Position numbers and translations under genes: made by a program
Shown here: positions 17,586 through 26,745 of the stretch, piece after piece
How positions within the stretch are numbered: the first letter of the stretch is position 1
Layout: each line of letters opens with the position of its first letter
Source: CAZYQW01 sp964649825
GTDB lineage: Bacteria > Planctomycetota > B15-G4 > JADJEK01
NCBI GenBank assembly: GCA_964649825.1
Contig: CAZYQW010000108.1
Coordinates: 1 to 64,000, forward strand
Direction: 5' to 3'
DNA length: 64,000 nucleotides
Notes under the pieces: generated by a model
Told to the model about the DNA's origin: nothing
Databases searched by the model: none
Seen by the model: only the letters and a program-made list of their open reading frames with translations

Positions 17586-20500
17586 TCATGCCGCGAGCTT
17601 GCGTGCGATCTGCTGGAGCAGGCGGAGGAGCGCGTCGAAATCGATCGGCTTCAAGAGATGTTTGGAGAAACCGGCCTTCTGGACCTGCACTTCGGTCTCC
17701 GGATCTCCGAACCCGGTGAGCGCGACGCGATACGTGTCGCGGAGCTCGACGTTGTCATCCAGCTTCGCCGCGACCTCGAAACCGCTCATGTCGGGGAGGC
17801 TGAGGTCGAGGAGGATCACGTGCGGGCGGAACCGTCGCGCCGTCTCGACCGCGGCCGCCCCGGTCGATGCCGTCGCCACTTCGCACTGATCGGAGAGGAG
17901 GACCCGCAGGACGGTCAGCGAGTCCGCGTGGTCGTCGACTGCGAGGACGCGGAGCCGGCTCAGGTCGACGTTCGCCAGGTCGTCCGCCGGCTCGAAGGTC
18001 TCGATCACCGGCGGGACGCCGTCGGGAAACGTGAGGATGAACGTGCTTCCGCGCCCCGGGCCGTCGCTCTGGACCTCCACGCCTCCACCGTGGAGCTCCA
18101 TCAGGTCGCGCACGACGTTCAAGCCGATCCCGAGCCCGCCCGAGCCCTTCCTGGCCTGGAAGAACGGCTCGAAGATGTCGTACTTCTCCTGCTCGGTAAG
18201 TCCGATCCCCGTGTCGCGGACGCTCAGGCGAACGCCGCCGGAGGTCGCGTGACCCTGGATCGTGATCTTCCCCGGACCGGTCGCGTATCGAGTCGCGTTG
18301 CTGAGGAGGTTGATGAGGATCTGCTCGAGCCGGATCGGATCGGCGACGACGGAGACGTCGGCCGGCATGGTCGAGATCGACACTTCGTGCCCCTGCTCCG
18401 TGATCTCCCCGCGGACCGTCTCGACGGCTCGTTCGATCGCTTCGGCCAGGTCCACGCGGCGCGGGTGGAGCTCGACGTTTCCGCGCAAGATCCGTCCGAC
18501 GTCGAGGAGATCATCCAGCAGGCGGGTCATCTGCCGGGCCTGTCGCGCCATCATGGAGCAGACTTCGCCGACGTCCTCTCCTTTGTCGCGCGTTCGAACC
18601 ACCCGGATCCCGTTCACCAACGCGGCGAGGGGGTTGCGGAGCTCGTGGCCGAGCGTGGTGAGGAACGTGTCCTTCCGGCGGTCCGCCTCGACGAGTCGCT
18701 CCTCCATCTCGCGGCGCTCGGTGACGTCCATGATGACGCCGTACAGGCGGTGCGGCGCGCCGCCGGCGTCGTAGCTGAAGCGCCCGCGAGCCTCCACCCA
18801 GACCACGTCGCCGTTGGGTCGTACGATTCGATACTCGCATCGGTACGAGGTCCGTTGGAGCCGCGCATCGTGGTACGTGGCGATCACGCGGTCGCGGTCG
18901 TCCGGATGGAGGCGCTCGTGCCACGCCTCCCAGCCCGGCGTGACGCTGCCGGGCTCGTGGCCGAGCATCCGATAGTGCTCCTCGTTCCACGTCGTGGCGT
19001 CGCTCTCCATGTCCCAGTCCCACGTGGCGAGCCCGCCCGCCTCGAGGGCCAACGACAGTCGCTGCGCGCTCTCGAGCAGCGACTGCGCGTGGCGGTTGCG
19101 CTCGTAGACGCGGCCGACCTGATCGCCGAGCGTGCGGACGATGTCGAGGGGCAGAGTCTCCTTGCGGATCGGCTCCTCGGAGAAGAACTCGAGGATCGCG
19201 GCGACCTCTCCCGAGACGATGACGGGGAAACCGAACGCGCCGCGGATGTCGAACGAGCCGCGGAGCCGCGCGTCCGCGCTCGCGAGATCGCGGCTCATGT
19301 CCTCGATGCCGACGGGCCTACGCCGGCGCCAGATCGTCCCGACGAAACCGACTCCTCGATCGAACGACGACTGTTCCGACCGAGCGCGCAGCTCCGCGGT
19401 GCGCGCGGGATCGTCGGTGTGCCAGATTCGCGAGGAGTTCATCGTGCGTCCGTTGGGAGCACGCACGAACGCGTGTCCGACCGGCCAGCCGGTGATCTCG
19501 CACACGGCGTCGATGCTGGACTGCAGCGCCTCATCGAGCGACTTCGAGGCCGACGTCGTCGCCCGGAACAGGAGGCTCATCTCGTGCGCCCGCCGGCGGA
19601 GTTCCTCCTCGAACTCGGCGCGGGTGATCGCGTCGGCGATGACGTTCGCGATCGCTTCGAGGAAATGGATGTCGTCGACCGAGAACGATCGTCGGGTCGC
19701 CGTGTGCGCGCCGAGGACTCCCCACGGATGGTCGAGCGTTCCCACGATGACGCTCATCCCGCTCGAGACCTCGTGCTCGAGCAGCAGGGCAGGTCCCCCG
19801 AAGCGGTGTTCCTCGGCCAGGTCCTCGACGACCACCGGTGCGTTCGAGCGCAGCGTGAAGCCGGCCTGCGAGTTCGACGCCACGCTGAGTCGCGTCGTTC
19901 CGACCAGCCCAGGCTTCCAGCCGATCCCCGACCTGAGCAGGAGCTCGTCGCCGTCGCTCGTCAGCTCCAGGAGCTTGGCGAACTCGACGTCGAGCCCCAC
20001 CGAGACCCTGTCGACCGCCTGGTCGAGGAGCTCCTGAATCGACGTCATGCAAAGCGCGTTGCGTCCGAGCTCGGCGACGAGGGCTTGCTGTCGTTCGCGG
20101 GTCTCGCCGCGCTTCAACGCGGTCTCGAGCGCGGTCACGTCGTCGATCGTGACGACGACGCCATCGATCCGATCGTTCCCCGCGCGATAGGGAAGGACCC
20201 GGCGCCGGAACGTCCGGCCGTCGGCGACGCCGACCTCTCGCTCGCGGGGCTGGAAGTCGTCCAAGACCGCACGAGCATCCGCCAGGAGATGCGGATCGTT
20301 CCACCGCGTGGCGAGGTCGCTGATCGGACGGCCGACGTCCGACTCGATCACGTTCAGGAACCCGCGGGTGCCCGGGGTGAGGACACGGATCCGCAAGTCC
20401 AGCCCGAGGAAGATGGTCGCGATCTCGGTGCTCGAGAGGAGATTCCGGAGGTCGTCGTTCGTCGCCTGGAGCTGCTGGACCTTCCCCTCGAGCTGGTTGG

Positions 20501-20681
20501 TGACGGCGACCAGCTTCTCGGTCAGCGCCCGCCGCTCCCCCTTCGATCCCTCGAGCGCGTCGTTCGTCGACCGCGGTCCCTCGCCCGCGGCGCCGGACTC
20601 GCCGCCGGATTCGGAGGAAACGGAAGCAGCTCGCGCCCTTCGTTTCTTCTTCTCGGCGCGAGGCCGTTTGAATCGGGTCAT
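17586..20681 (-). CDS. Soluble hybrid histidine kinase (PAS-GAF-GAF-PAS-HisKA-HATPase-REC)
   Basis: The 1,031-residue product has a basic N-terminus and a short coiled coil (LTEKLVAVTNQLEGKVQQLQ). It has a CheR/CheB-like PAS domain (about 80-180), two GAF domains (about 215-370 and 390-540) and a PAS_3 domain (about 560-665). The HisKA domain has His679 in LTTLGHELRNPLAAL. An HATPase_c domain follows (DTGIGLTEQEKYDIFEPFFQ, GGLGIGLNVV). The C-terminal receiver domain has phosphoacceptor Asp959 in ILLDLSLPDMSG. No transmembrane segment is visible, so it senses a cytoplasmic signal through the GAF/PAS domains. ATG 20681 follows AGAGG; an ATG at 20699 in the same frame is an alternative. No separate response regulator is adjacent. 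Confidence 0.88.
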   Translation of the reverse strand: MTRFKRPRAEKKKRRARAASVSSESGGESGAAGEGPRSTNDALEGSKGERRALTEKLVAVTNQLEGKVQQLQATNDDLRNLLSSTEIATIFLGLDLRIRVLTPGTRGFLNVIESDVGRPISDLATRWNDPHLLADARAVLDDFQPREREVGVADGRTFRRRVLPYRAGNDRIDGVVVTIDDVTALETALKRGETRERQQALVAELGRNALCMTSIQELLDQAVDRVSVGLDVEFAKLLELTSDGDELLLRSGIGWKPGLVGTTRLSVASNSQAGFTLRSNAPVVVEDLAEEHRFGGPALLLEHEVSSGMSVIVGTLDHPWGVLGAHTATRRSFSVDDIHFLEAIANVIADAITRAEFEEELRRRAHEMSLLFRATTSASKSLDEALQSSIDAVCEITGWPVGHAFVRAPNGRTMNSSRIWHTDDPARTAELRARSEQSSFDRGVGFVGTIWRRRRPVGIEDMSRDLASADARLRGSFDIRGAFGFPVIVSGEVAAILEFFSEEPIRKETLPLDIVRTLGDQVGRVYERNRHAQSLLESAQRLSLALEAGGLATWDWDMESDATTWNEEHYRMLGHEPGSVTPGWEAWHERLHPDDRDRVIATYHDARLQRTSYRCEYRIVRPNGDVVWVEARGRFSYDAGGAPHRLYGVIMDVTERREMEERLVEADRRKDTFLTTLGHELRNPLAALVNGIRVVRTRDKGEDVGEVCSMMARQARQMTRLLDDLLDVGRILRGNVELHPRRVDLAEAIERAVETVRGEITEQGHEVSISTMPADVSVVADPIRLEQILINLLSNATRYATGPGKITIQGHATSGGVRLSVRDTGIGLTEQEKYDIFEPFFQARKGSGGLGIGLNVVRDLMELHGGGVEVQSDGPGRGSTFILTFPDGVPPVIETFEPADDLANVDLSRLRVLAVDDHADSLTVLRVLLSDQCEVATASTGAAAVETARRFRPHVILLDLSLPDMSGFEVAAKLDDNVELRDTYRVALTGFGDPETEVQVQKAGFSKHLLKPIDFDALLRLLQQIARKLAA

Positions 20682-21242
20682 ACGGGCCTCTTCTGGCATC
20701 GCCTTTCGCGGCGGCGCATGGTCGGTGCCCCGGTACGACCGAGCAAAAAAAAGATCGGCTCGCCGCCGGAGAGACTCGACGAGGAACGACCGCATCTCCA
20801 ACAGTCGCTGAATCGAATCTCGGCACGGGGTGTCGTCAGGGGACGGCGGCGGCCGATCGAGAACCTCTTTTGTGTTCATCTCGGGTGCGGAGCACGGTGC
20901 GAGAGGTTCGTCCAGGGTCCAAGCAACTCCGAGACCAATGAACTTGGAGGAACTCGGATGAACTTGGATCGGCTTGGTTGAACGCCGAGCGGCCAAAACG
21001 GCGTTCCAAGGCGATCGTTCTCGCCTCGATATTCCCGTCATCCTCCGAGTCCCGGCGATTCGAGGTCGGCCGGTGGCGAATCGGACGGGCGCGAGGGGCC
21101 GAAGGTCGGGAGGATTCTGCGCAGTCCGTCCGGACATTTGTAGAACGATCGCTGCAAAGGAACAGGCCCGGGAACCGACTGGGCTCCGCGGGCCTGTGTG
21201 AAGTCTAGGGCGATCGAGGCGTCGATGCGGGGAAGCCCGCGC
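20682..21242. other. Intergenic region upstream of the histidine kinase
   Basis: About 560 bp between the kinase start and the PRC-barrel stop. It contains the hairpin at 21162-21197. It also has a plus-strand near-repeat at about 20938-20981 with two tiny frames, ATG AACTTGGAGGAACTCGGA and ATGAACTTGGATCGGC, that encode MNLEELG and MNLDRLG; the first includes a GGAGG before the second. No real gene was recognised. Confidence 0.4.
21162..21197 (-). terminator. Terminator hairpin downstream of the PRC-barrel gene
   Basis: Arms ACAGGCCCG (21162-21170) and CGGGCCTGT (21189-21197) pair perfectly over nine bases around an 18-base loop. On the minus strand it lies 46 bases past the stop at 21243 and is followed by TTCCTTTG. 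Confidence 0.65.
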
Positions 21243-22220
21243 TCAGCCGCCGCTGCCCTGCCTCACCGGCTTCCGGTTCGACGTGCCGCTGGTGTCGTCG
21301 TCCCGGGATCCGTCCTTCTGGGTTGCGTCATCCTTCTTCTCCGGCATCGGGACGCCGAAGTGGCGGTACACCTCCGAGACGAACGCCGTGGAGTTCGATG
21401 AGCGAAGGTCCTTCTCGTCGAACTTCGGTGCGGTCTCGAGGGACTCCTTGGACGCGGTGATGATGCAGTGAGCGTCCGCGTCCGAGGTCTTGGCGCGGTG
21501 CTGCAGGACGGCGAGCGGAACCGCGCGCGTGTCGCCGGTGTCCAGGAGGCCCGTGTCCGTGTCGACCACCACGAAGTGAACGCATCCACTCGACGAGTCG
21601 ATCACGAGGTCCTTCACTTCCCCGACCTCCTCGTCCGACACCAGCCCCTTGACGTCGGAGCCGACGAGTTCGGAGACGCGGAGGATCTGCATGACGCGAG
21701 GACGATCGATGTCGACGTCACCCACCGCCTGCGGGGTGTCCATGTCGTCGTCGAAGTGCGTGCGCACCGTGTGGGCGAACGTCGGGCTCGTCGCACGGGT
21801 CCAATCGTCCTTGGGGATCGAGGGGACCATGGCCAAGTCCGTCTCGGTCGGCGTCCAGCGCACGACGAGCTCATCCTTGTCGTCGGCGTCGTTCGCGATC
21901 TCGAGCTGCCGCAGTGGAACGGCGAAGAGCTTCTCGTCGTGGTCTTCGCACGCCACGAGAGCGAACAGGATTCGTCCCGAGTCGGCGTCCAGCGCGAGCT
22001 CCTCGATCTGCCCCTTGTCCTCGTCCTCGCGGTTCGTGACGTCGTGAGACAGGAGCTTCGATGCGGTCACGCAGAGTGACGCTCGACTCATTTTGTCGGT
22101 GTCATGTTCGCGCGAGCCGTACTTGTGCTTGTCTGCTTTCTCGGTCCCGGTCTGCGCGGAGAGCGACGGGAGACAGAAGACGCTCGCCGCGACGACAAAA
22201 AGTGTGATGGGAAGGCGCAT
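21243..22220 (-). CDS. Exported PRC-barrel domain protein
   Basis: The 325-residue product starts at ATG 22220 after AAGGACGAG and has a signal peptide (ITLFVVAASVFCLPSLSAQ). It contains two PRC-barrel-type modules. The first is at about 45-140 (ASKLLSHDVTN, GQIEELALDADSGRILFALV). The second is at about 185-270 (RVSELVGSDVKGLVSDEEVG, VKDLVIDSSSGCVHFVVVD). The C-terminus is acidic and low in complexity. PRC-barrels are small beta-barrels found in ribosome maturation and photosynthetic proteins; exported two-barrel forms are common in stress-related or unknown contexts. The function here is unknown. Confidence 0.75.
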   Translation of the reverse strand: MRLPITLFVVAASVFCLPSLSAQTGTEKADKHKYGSREHDTDKMSRASLCVTASKLLSHDVTNREDEDKGQIEELALDADSGRILFALVACEDHDEKLFAVPLRQLEIANDADDKDELVVRWTPTETDLAMVPSIPKDDWTRATSPTFAHTVRTHFDDDMDTPQAVGDVDIDRPRVMQILRVSELVGSDVKGLVSDEEVGEVKDLVIDSSSGCVHFVVVDTDTGLLDTGDTRAVPLAVLQHRAKTSDADAHCIITASKESLETAPKFDEKDLRSSNSTAFVSEVYRHFGVPMPEKKDDATQKDGSRDDDTSGTSNRKPVRQGSGG

Positions 22221-22490
22221 GGTCTCGTCCTTAGTACGCTTCGTACTCTTCGAACTGTCGCCGCGTCCGATCAGTGACGCCACCGATGACGGTTCGAAAC
22301 GCGGCGAGAGGACCTCATGCAATACGCGTGCCCATGGATCGGGGGACCCGCGGGGGCGGGCGGCGGGGGGAACCGTGTCAGACTGACCGGGAGAGCGTCA
22401 CGAAGGGGGTGCGTTTGTAGAAAGTCCCGTTCGCGCGCCGAAACGGCCTCGTCATTCTGGATCGGCGGCGGTCCCTCGTCGGTCGAAGCC

Positions 22491-23648
22491 CTACCGGGCC
22501 GAGACCGCGGTTCCGGTGGTCGTGCTCGCCGTCAACGCCGCCGGCGCGGACGCAGGCGCCGCGAGGAGCTCGAGCGCGGAGCCGATGCGAACGCAAATGC
22601 TCTGGGTCTCGCTGTAGACGCTGGTGGCGACGCCGATGACACGTCCCGCTTCGTTCAGGAGCGGGCCTCCGGAGTTGCCCGAGACCATCGGTGTCGTGGT
22701 GTGGATCGTCTCACCCGCGCGCCGCACGATCCCGATCGCGCAGGACGGGCGGACCTCGGCGTCCTCGATTCCGCGGCGGCCGCGGGGGAAGCCGAGCGTG
22801 ACCACCGGGTCGAGCATCCCGACCGAAGCCGATGATGAATCGGGTGCGCAGTCGAGCGGCGCGAACGGGCCGCCTTCGAGCTTGAGGACGGCGAGGTCGT
22901 TGCGGTCCGGTCGGTGAATGCGGTGGCGGATCGGCATTCCGCCGATGCTCGTGGTCTGCTCCTCGAACGCATCGGGAGCTCTCGACCAGATCGTCAGCCG
23001 CCCGCCCCCTTCGGCGGGGACGCTCGAGTAGCCGCGGTTCGGATCGACGGCACCGTCCTCGTCGAGGAACCGAGTGCCCGCTCGCCACGCGACGACCTCG
23101 GCGCGGCTCCCGTCGACCTCCACCTCGCCCAACGCGACGAGGGCGCAGAGCTCCGCGTCGAACTTCCACGGCTCGACCAGGTGCTTGCTCGTGACGAGGT
23201 GACCCTCCGACGTCACGCAGAACGCGGTTCCCCATGTGCTTCCGCGCCGCTCCGACCATTCATCCGCGGGGCCGCGCTCGCGGAAGACGTAGCTGCATCG
23301 GAGCAAGAAGATCGAACTCTGCGCCGCGCGCGCGATCGGACGCAGAGGGGCCGCGAGATCGATGTCGTCGAACCGTGCGGTGATGGCGTCGAGCCGCGTG
23401 CGCAGCGAGTCCTCTCGGCGGCCCGAGTCACCTTCGATGGCGGCGATCCGCTGACGCAGCTCGGTCTCGACCGCGTGCCAACGATCCGAGGACTCGTCGA
23501 GCTCGCGCCGTTGCATCCGCGCGTCGTGCAGTGACGTCGCGACGACCGCGACGACGCCGCCGAGCAGTGCGCCGCACGCAACCAGCCGCGGCCCTCTGGA
23601 TCGCGGCGGCGACGTTCGAACGCCGTTCGTGGGGCACTGGTCGTTCAT
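22491..23648 (-). CDS. Membrane-anchored trypsin-like serine protease
   Basis: The 385-residue product begins at ATG 23648 after GGGAGC. One N-terminal hydrophobic segment (LVACGALLGGVVAVVATSL, about 24-42) is followed by a coiled-coil linker (about 45-90) and a trypsin-like domain. The catalytic residues are visible as His in VTSKHLVEP, Asp in RNDLAVLKLE and Ser in MVSGNSGGPLL. It resembles DegP/HtrA-like S1C proteases but no PDZ domain follows. It is likely anchored in the cytoplasmic membrane facing the periplasm, with a quality-control or regulatory role inferred from the family. Confidence 0.82.
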   Translation of the reverse strand: MNDQCPTNGVRTSPPRSRGPRLVACGALLGGVVAVVATSLHDARMQRRELDESSDRWHAVETELRQRIAAIEGDSGRREDSLRTRLDAITARFDDIDLAAPLRPIARAAQSSIFLLRCSYVFRERGPADEWSERRGSTWGTAFCVTSEGHLVTSKHLVEPWKFDAELCALVALGEVEVDGSRAEVVAWRAGTRFLDEDGAVDPNRGYSSVPAEGGGRLTIWSRAPDAFEEQTTSIGGMPIRHRIHRPDRNDLAVLKLEGGPFAPLDCAPDSSSASVGMLDPVVTLGFPRGRRGIEDAEVRPSCAIGIVRRAGETIHTTTPMVSGNSGGPLLNEAGRVIGVATSVYSETQSICVRIGSALELLAAPASAPAALTASTTTGTAVSAR

Positions 23649-24045
23649 CGTGCTCCCGGGCCAGGACCCCGCCGTCCCGGTTCGCGCCGGGAGCGGCGAG
23701 ATGGATTCCATTCGGCCCAACGAATCGGCTGGGCCGTGTGCTTCCGTCGGCGTCGACCGCGGGTAACGCACGCCGCCGCGCTTAAGGTCCGTATCGAACG
23801 AACCGGCGCGAACGCTGGAGTGAGAACACGCACGTCCCCCGGGACGGGGCCTCTGGGTCAGCACACTAGTTGTAGGGACGTACCCCGTCTCATTTCAAGA
23901 AAACGTTGGGCGGCGCCAGTACATTCCGTCTCGCCGGGCTGCGTCCATGAAACGAACCGTCGGACGCCGAGCGAGGCCCTGGGGCTCCGTCGGTCGCGGC
24001 TGCCGACCTGGCTTCCGCCGCCCCGGCGGCGTAGAAGAGGCGTCC
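23649..24045. other. Divergent intergenic region
   Basis: About 400 bp between the divergent starts of the protease (23648, minus) and the EamA transporter (24046, plus). It should hold promoters for both. No convincing gene or clear operator was seen. Confidence 0.4.
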
Positions 24046-24993
24046 ATGACCGCAGCCAGCCGAGCCCCCGGCCCGGACCGCGACGGCGCGGCCGGCCTTG
24101 TCGCGCTCCTCCTCGTCCAGCTTTTCTTCGGAATGTTCCCGATCCTCGGGAAGTGGGCGTACGCGGGCGGCGCGTTCGCCCCGGCCGCGGTGGCGACTTG
24201 GCGGATCACGGTCGGGGCGGCGGCGCTCGGTACGTGCGCGTGGTGTTTCGCCCGCTCGCGGTTCTGGCCGGCGCGCCGCGACGTGCCGCGTCTGCTCCTC
24301 TGCGCTGTGCTCGGAGTGGTCCTGAATCAAGGGCTCTACCTCGAGGGGTTGGCGCGGACCCAGGCGATCAAGACCGGGGTCCTGATCTGCATGATCCCGG
24401 TCTTCACGTACCTCGTCGCGGTGGCGGTGCGGCAGGAGCGGTTGTCGGCCCGGCGGCTCGCGGGCATCGGGGTGGCGGCGGCGGGGCTCCTGCCGCTCCT
24501 CCTCGATGGCACCGGCGCCGCGGTCTTCGCCGAGGACGCGGTCGGGACCGCGCTCGTCACGACGAACGGCCTCTGCTACTCCTTCTACTTGGTCCTGTCG
24601 CGCCCGCTCACGGCAAGGATGCCGCCGCTGGTCGTGATCGCGTGGGTCTACCTCCTCTCGCTGCCGTTCGTCCCCTGGTTCGCGGTTCGGGCCGAGCTCC
24701 TTCCGGACGTTCCGCCGCGGGCGGCGTGGGCGCTGGCGCTGATCCTGATCTTCCCGACGGTGCTCGCCTACCTCTTGAACACGTTCGCGCTCGCGCGCGT
24801 GGCCGCCTCGACCACCGCCTTCTTCGTCTTCCTGCAGCCGTTCATCATCGGGATCGCCGGCGTGTTGCTGCTCGACGAGACCCTGAAACACGGGACGATC
24901 CTCGGGGGCGCCGCGCTCCTGGCTGGAGGGCTCCTCGTGATGCGCCGGCCGCGAGTCGCGGCGGCGCCGGCGAGTGCGGGGCCCGGCCCCTGA
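24046..24993 (+). CDS. EamA/DMT-superfamily transporter
   Basis: The 315-residue product starts at ATG 24046 (AGAAGAGG upstream). It has about ten hydrophobic segments arranged as two EamA repeats, for example LVALLLVQLFFGMFPILGKW in the first and VIAWVYLLSLPFVPWFAV and LNTFALARVAASTTAFFVFL in the second. These are drug/metabolite transporters of the inner membrane that export amino acids or other small molecules. The substrate is not predictable. The C-terminus ends in a short Pro/Ala tail. Confidence 0.85.
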   Translation: MTAASRAPGPDRDGAAGLVALLLVQLFFGMFPILGKWAYAGGAFAPAAVATWRITVGAAALGTCAWCFARSRFWPARRDVPRLLLCAVLGVVLNQGLYLEGLARTQAIKTGVLICMIPVFTYLVAVAVRQERLSARRLAGIGVAAAGLLPLLLDGTGAAVFAEDAVGTALVTTNGLCYSFYLVLSRPLTARMPPLVVIAWVYLLSLPFVPWFAVRAELLPDVPPRAAWALALILIFPTVLAYLLNTFALARVAASTTAFFVFLQPFIIGIAGVLLLDETLKHGTILGGAALLAGGLLVMRRPRVAAAPASAGPGP

Positions 24994-25270
24994 CCCGCCG
25001 ATTCCCGCCGCCGCCGCCCCGGCCGGTCGCGTCGGATCCGCGGAGCGCCGGCGAGTCGAGCGCTGCCCCCGAGATCTTCGACTCGAGCGTCGCGGCGAGC
25101 TCGGGCGGCTTCGGCTCTTCCGTCTACGCGAACGCGGATCAGTACAGCGTGGTCGACGTGACCGGCGGCGGTTTCTGGTTCACCGGCGCCGCGGCGGCCG
25201 GCCGAGCCCGGCTCGTCGCCGGGCCCGGCGATCCGTATGTTGAAGGACCGAATCGACACGACGGGCCGGA
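24994..25270 (+). other. Coding-like stretch without start or stop
   Basis: One plus-strand frame reads with strong G/C at third positions, for example EIFDSSVAASSGGFGSSVYA and YSVVDVTGGGFWFTG. No start codon precedes it outside the transporter gene and no stop closes it before the ACT gene. It may be a degraded gene fragment or a lost C-terminal extension of the transporter. No family was recognised. Confidence 0.25.
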
Positions 25271-25279
25271 GCGCACGAG

Positions 25280-25732
25280 ATGGCGAGCATCGCCGAGGAC
25301 CAGATCTCCAACCGCATTCGACAGCTTTCGATCTTTTTGCCGAACCGGCTGGGAGCCCTCCTCTCGGTCAACCGGACGCTGGAGGCGACCAAGCTCCAGG
25401 TGCGGGGGATCTCGATACTCGACGCGTCGGATCACGCGGTGATCCGATTGATCGTCGATCAGCCGACGCTGGCCGCCGAGATCCTGAAGACGGCGGGGCT
25501 GACGCCGGTCGAGACCGACGTGCTCGGCGTGGCGCTGGCGCCGGGGACGGGGATCCGCCGCCTTCTCACCGCGGTGATCGCGGCCGAGCTCAACATCCAC
25601 TACCTCTACTCGCTCGCGGAGCCGCGCGAAGGGCGGACGATTTTCGTGCTTCACGTCGAGGAGCCGAACTCGGCGGCTCGTCACCTCATGGAGAACGGCA
25701 TGGAGCTCATCGATCAGGGCGACCTTCGATGA
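25280..25732 (+). CDS. ACT-domain regulatory protein
   Basis: The 150-residue product has two tandem ACT-like modules: about 12-80 (IRQLSIFLPNRLGALLSVNR, ISILDASDHAVIRLIVDQP) and about 82-150 (VLGVALAPGTGIRRLLTAVI, LNIHYLYSLAEP). ACT domains bind amino acids and regulate metabolic enzymes or act as free sensors. No catalytic domain is attached. The start ATG 25280 lies after GCGCACGAG. The context does not identify the ligand. Confidence 0.78.
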   Translation: MASIAEDQISNRIRQLSIFLPNRLGALLSVNRTLEATKLQVRGISILDASDHAVIRLIVDQPTLAAEILKTAGLTPVETDVLGVALAPGTGIRRLLTAVIAAELNIHYLYSLAEPREGRTIFVLHVEEPNSAARHLMENGMELIDQGDLR

Positions 25733-25904
25733 GCGCGTTCGCGGGAACCTGGATCCTCGGTTGCCGTGCGCGACGCACCCGACGCACCAACGGGTGCGGG
25801 ACGACGTCCCGGTCGGTGTCGATCGCGTGATCGCGGACCTTGGCCGGGCCCGCGGCACGAACACCGCAACGATCCTCGTCCGGTACGCCGCGCTCGGGGA
25901 GTGA
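25733..25904 (+). other. Coding-like remnant after the ACT gene
   Basis: The frame ending at TGA 25904 reads as protein with normal codon bias over about 55 residues, ending DRVIADLGRARGTNTATILV then RYAALGE. There is no convincing start or ribosome site. It may be the 3' end of a deleted gene. No family was recognised. Confidence 0.22.
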
Positions 25905-25923
25905 ACGCGTCACGCGCCCCGCG

Positions 25924-26745
25924 TCACGCGCCGGGGCGGTACGCGAGGATCGTCAGGTCATCCGGTTTGCCCGGGCGATCGGGACGGGCGACGGTCATCC
26001 GCTCGCGTGCGTCGCGAATCAGCCCGTCGACGGCGGCTCTGAGGTTGCCGACGCGAACGCGCTCGATCACCTCGTCGATGAGCAGGTTGTCGAACAGGCC
26101 GTCGCTCGCAACGAGCACCGTGTCGCGGCGCGCGAGGCGGATGGCCGACGAGAACTCGATGCGTGCGTCGCCCACGCCGACGAGGTTCGAGACGATGTGG
26201 AGGCGTTCGTGGAGGATCGCCTCCTGTTCGTCGATCAGCCCCGCCTCGACCGCGTATCCGACCGGCGAGTGAGGCGACGTGACGAGCTTGCGACGTCCGC
26301 GTTGGCCGGTGACGACGGCCATCGAGTCGCCGGCGTGGAACGAGCGCAGCCCGAGCTTCGGACGGATGATCACGCCCGCGAGCGTGGTGGCCGCCCCGAT
26401 GCCGCGGTCGGCGATGCGATGGTGGGCGCGTTCGAAGCCGCGCATCACGCGGTCGGTGACGTCCGGTTCGGCTTCATCGGACCGAAGCGCTTCGGCCATG
26501 GTCTCGATCGCGACGCGTGACGCGACGTCGCCGCTCCGCATGCCGCCGGCGCCGTCCGCCACGCAGAGCACGACCGCGCCGTTCTCCAGGCGCGCCACCA
26601 GCGCCGAGTCCTGGTTCGGTTCGTCGCCCCGATCCGGGCTCGGCGCGGTGAAGGCGATCGCGTTTCCCTCCGGGCAGGGAACTTCGACGGGCTCCTCCAC
26701 CGCCGTGTTCACGAAGAGGCGGATCGCGACGTCGCTCGCGCTCAT
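25924..26745 (-). CDS. PP2C-family serine/threonine phosphatase
   Basis: The 273-residue product has the PP2C metal-binding aspartates in PNQDSA, CVADGAGGMRSGD, SFHAGDSMAVV, VASDGLFDNL and the C-terminal PDDLTILAYR. It should remove phosphate from Ser/Thr residues. Its ATG 26745 overlaps the stop of the upstream kinase in ATGA, so the pair is translationally coupled and probably forms a kinase/phosphatase switch. No membrane segment is present. Confidence 0.87.
   Translation of the reverse strand: MSASDVAIRLFVNTAVEEPVEVPCPEGNAIAFTAPSPDRGDEPNQDSALVARLENGAVVLCVADGAGGMRSGDVASRVAIETMAEALRSDEAEPDVTDRVMRGFERAHHRIADRGIGAATTLAGVIIRPKLGLRSFHAGDSMAVVTGQRGRRKLVTSPHSPVGYAVEAGLIDEQEAILHERLHIVSNLVGVGDARIEFSSAIRLARRDTVLVASDGLFDNLLIDEVIERVRVGNLRAAVDGLIRDARERMTVARPDRPGKPDDLTILAYRPGA

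Noticed and set aside
17571..20981. Plus-strand open frame opposite the histidine kinase
   Set aside because: Shadow frame caused by high GC; the minus strand carries clear PAS, GAF, HisKA and REC motifs.
22286..22306. A ggttcgaa-type motif that could suggest a tRNA T-loop
   Set aside because: No acceptor or anticodon stems could be folded around it.
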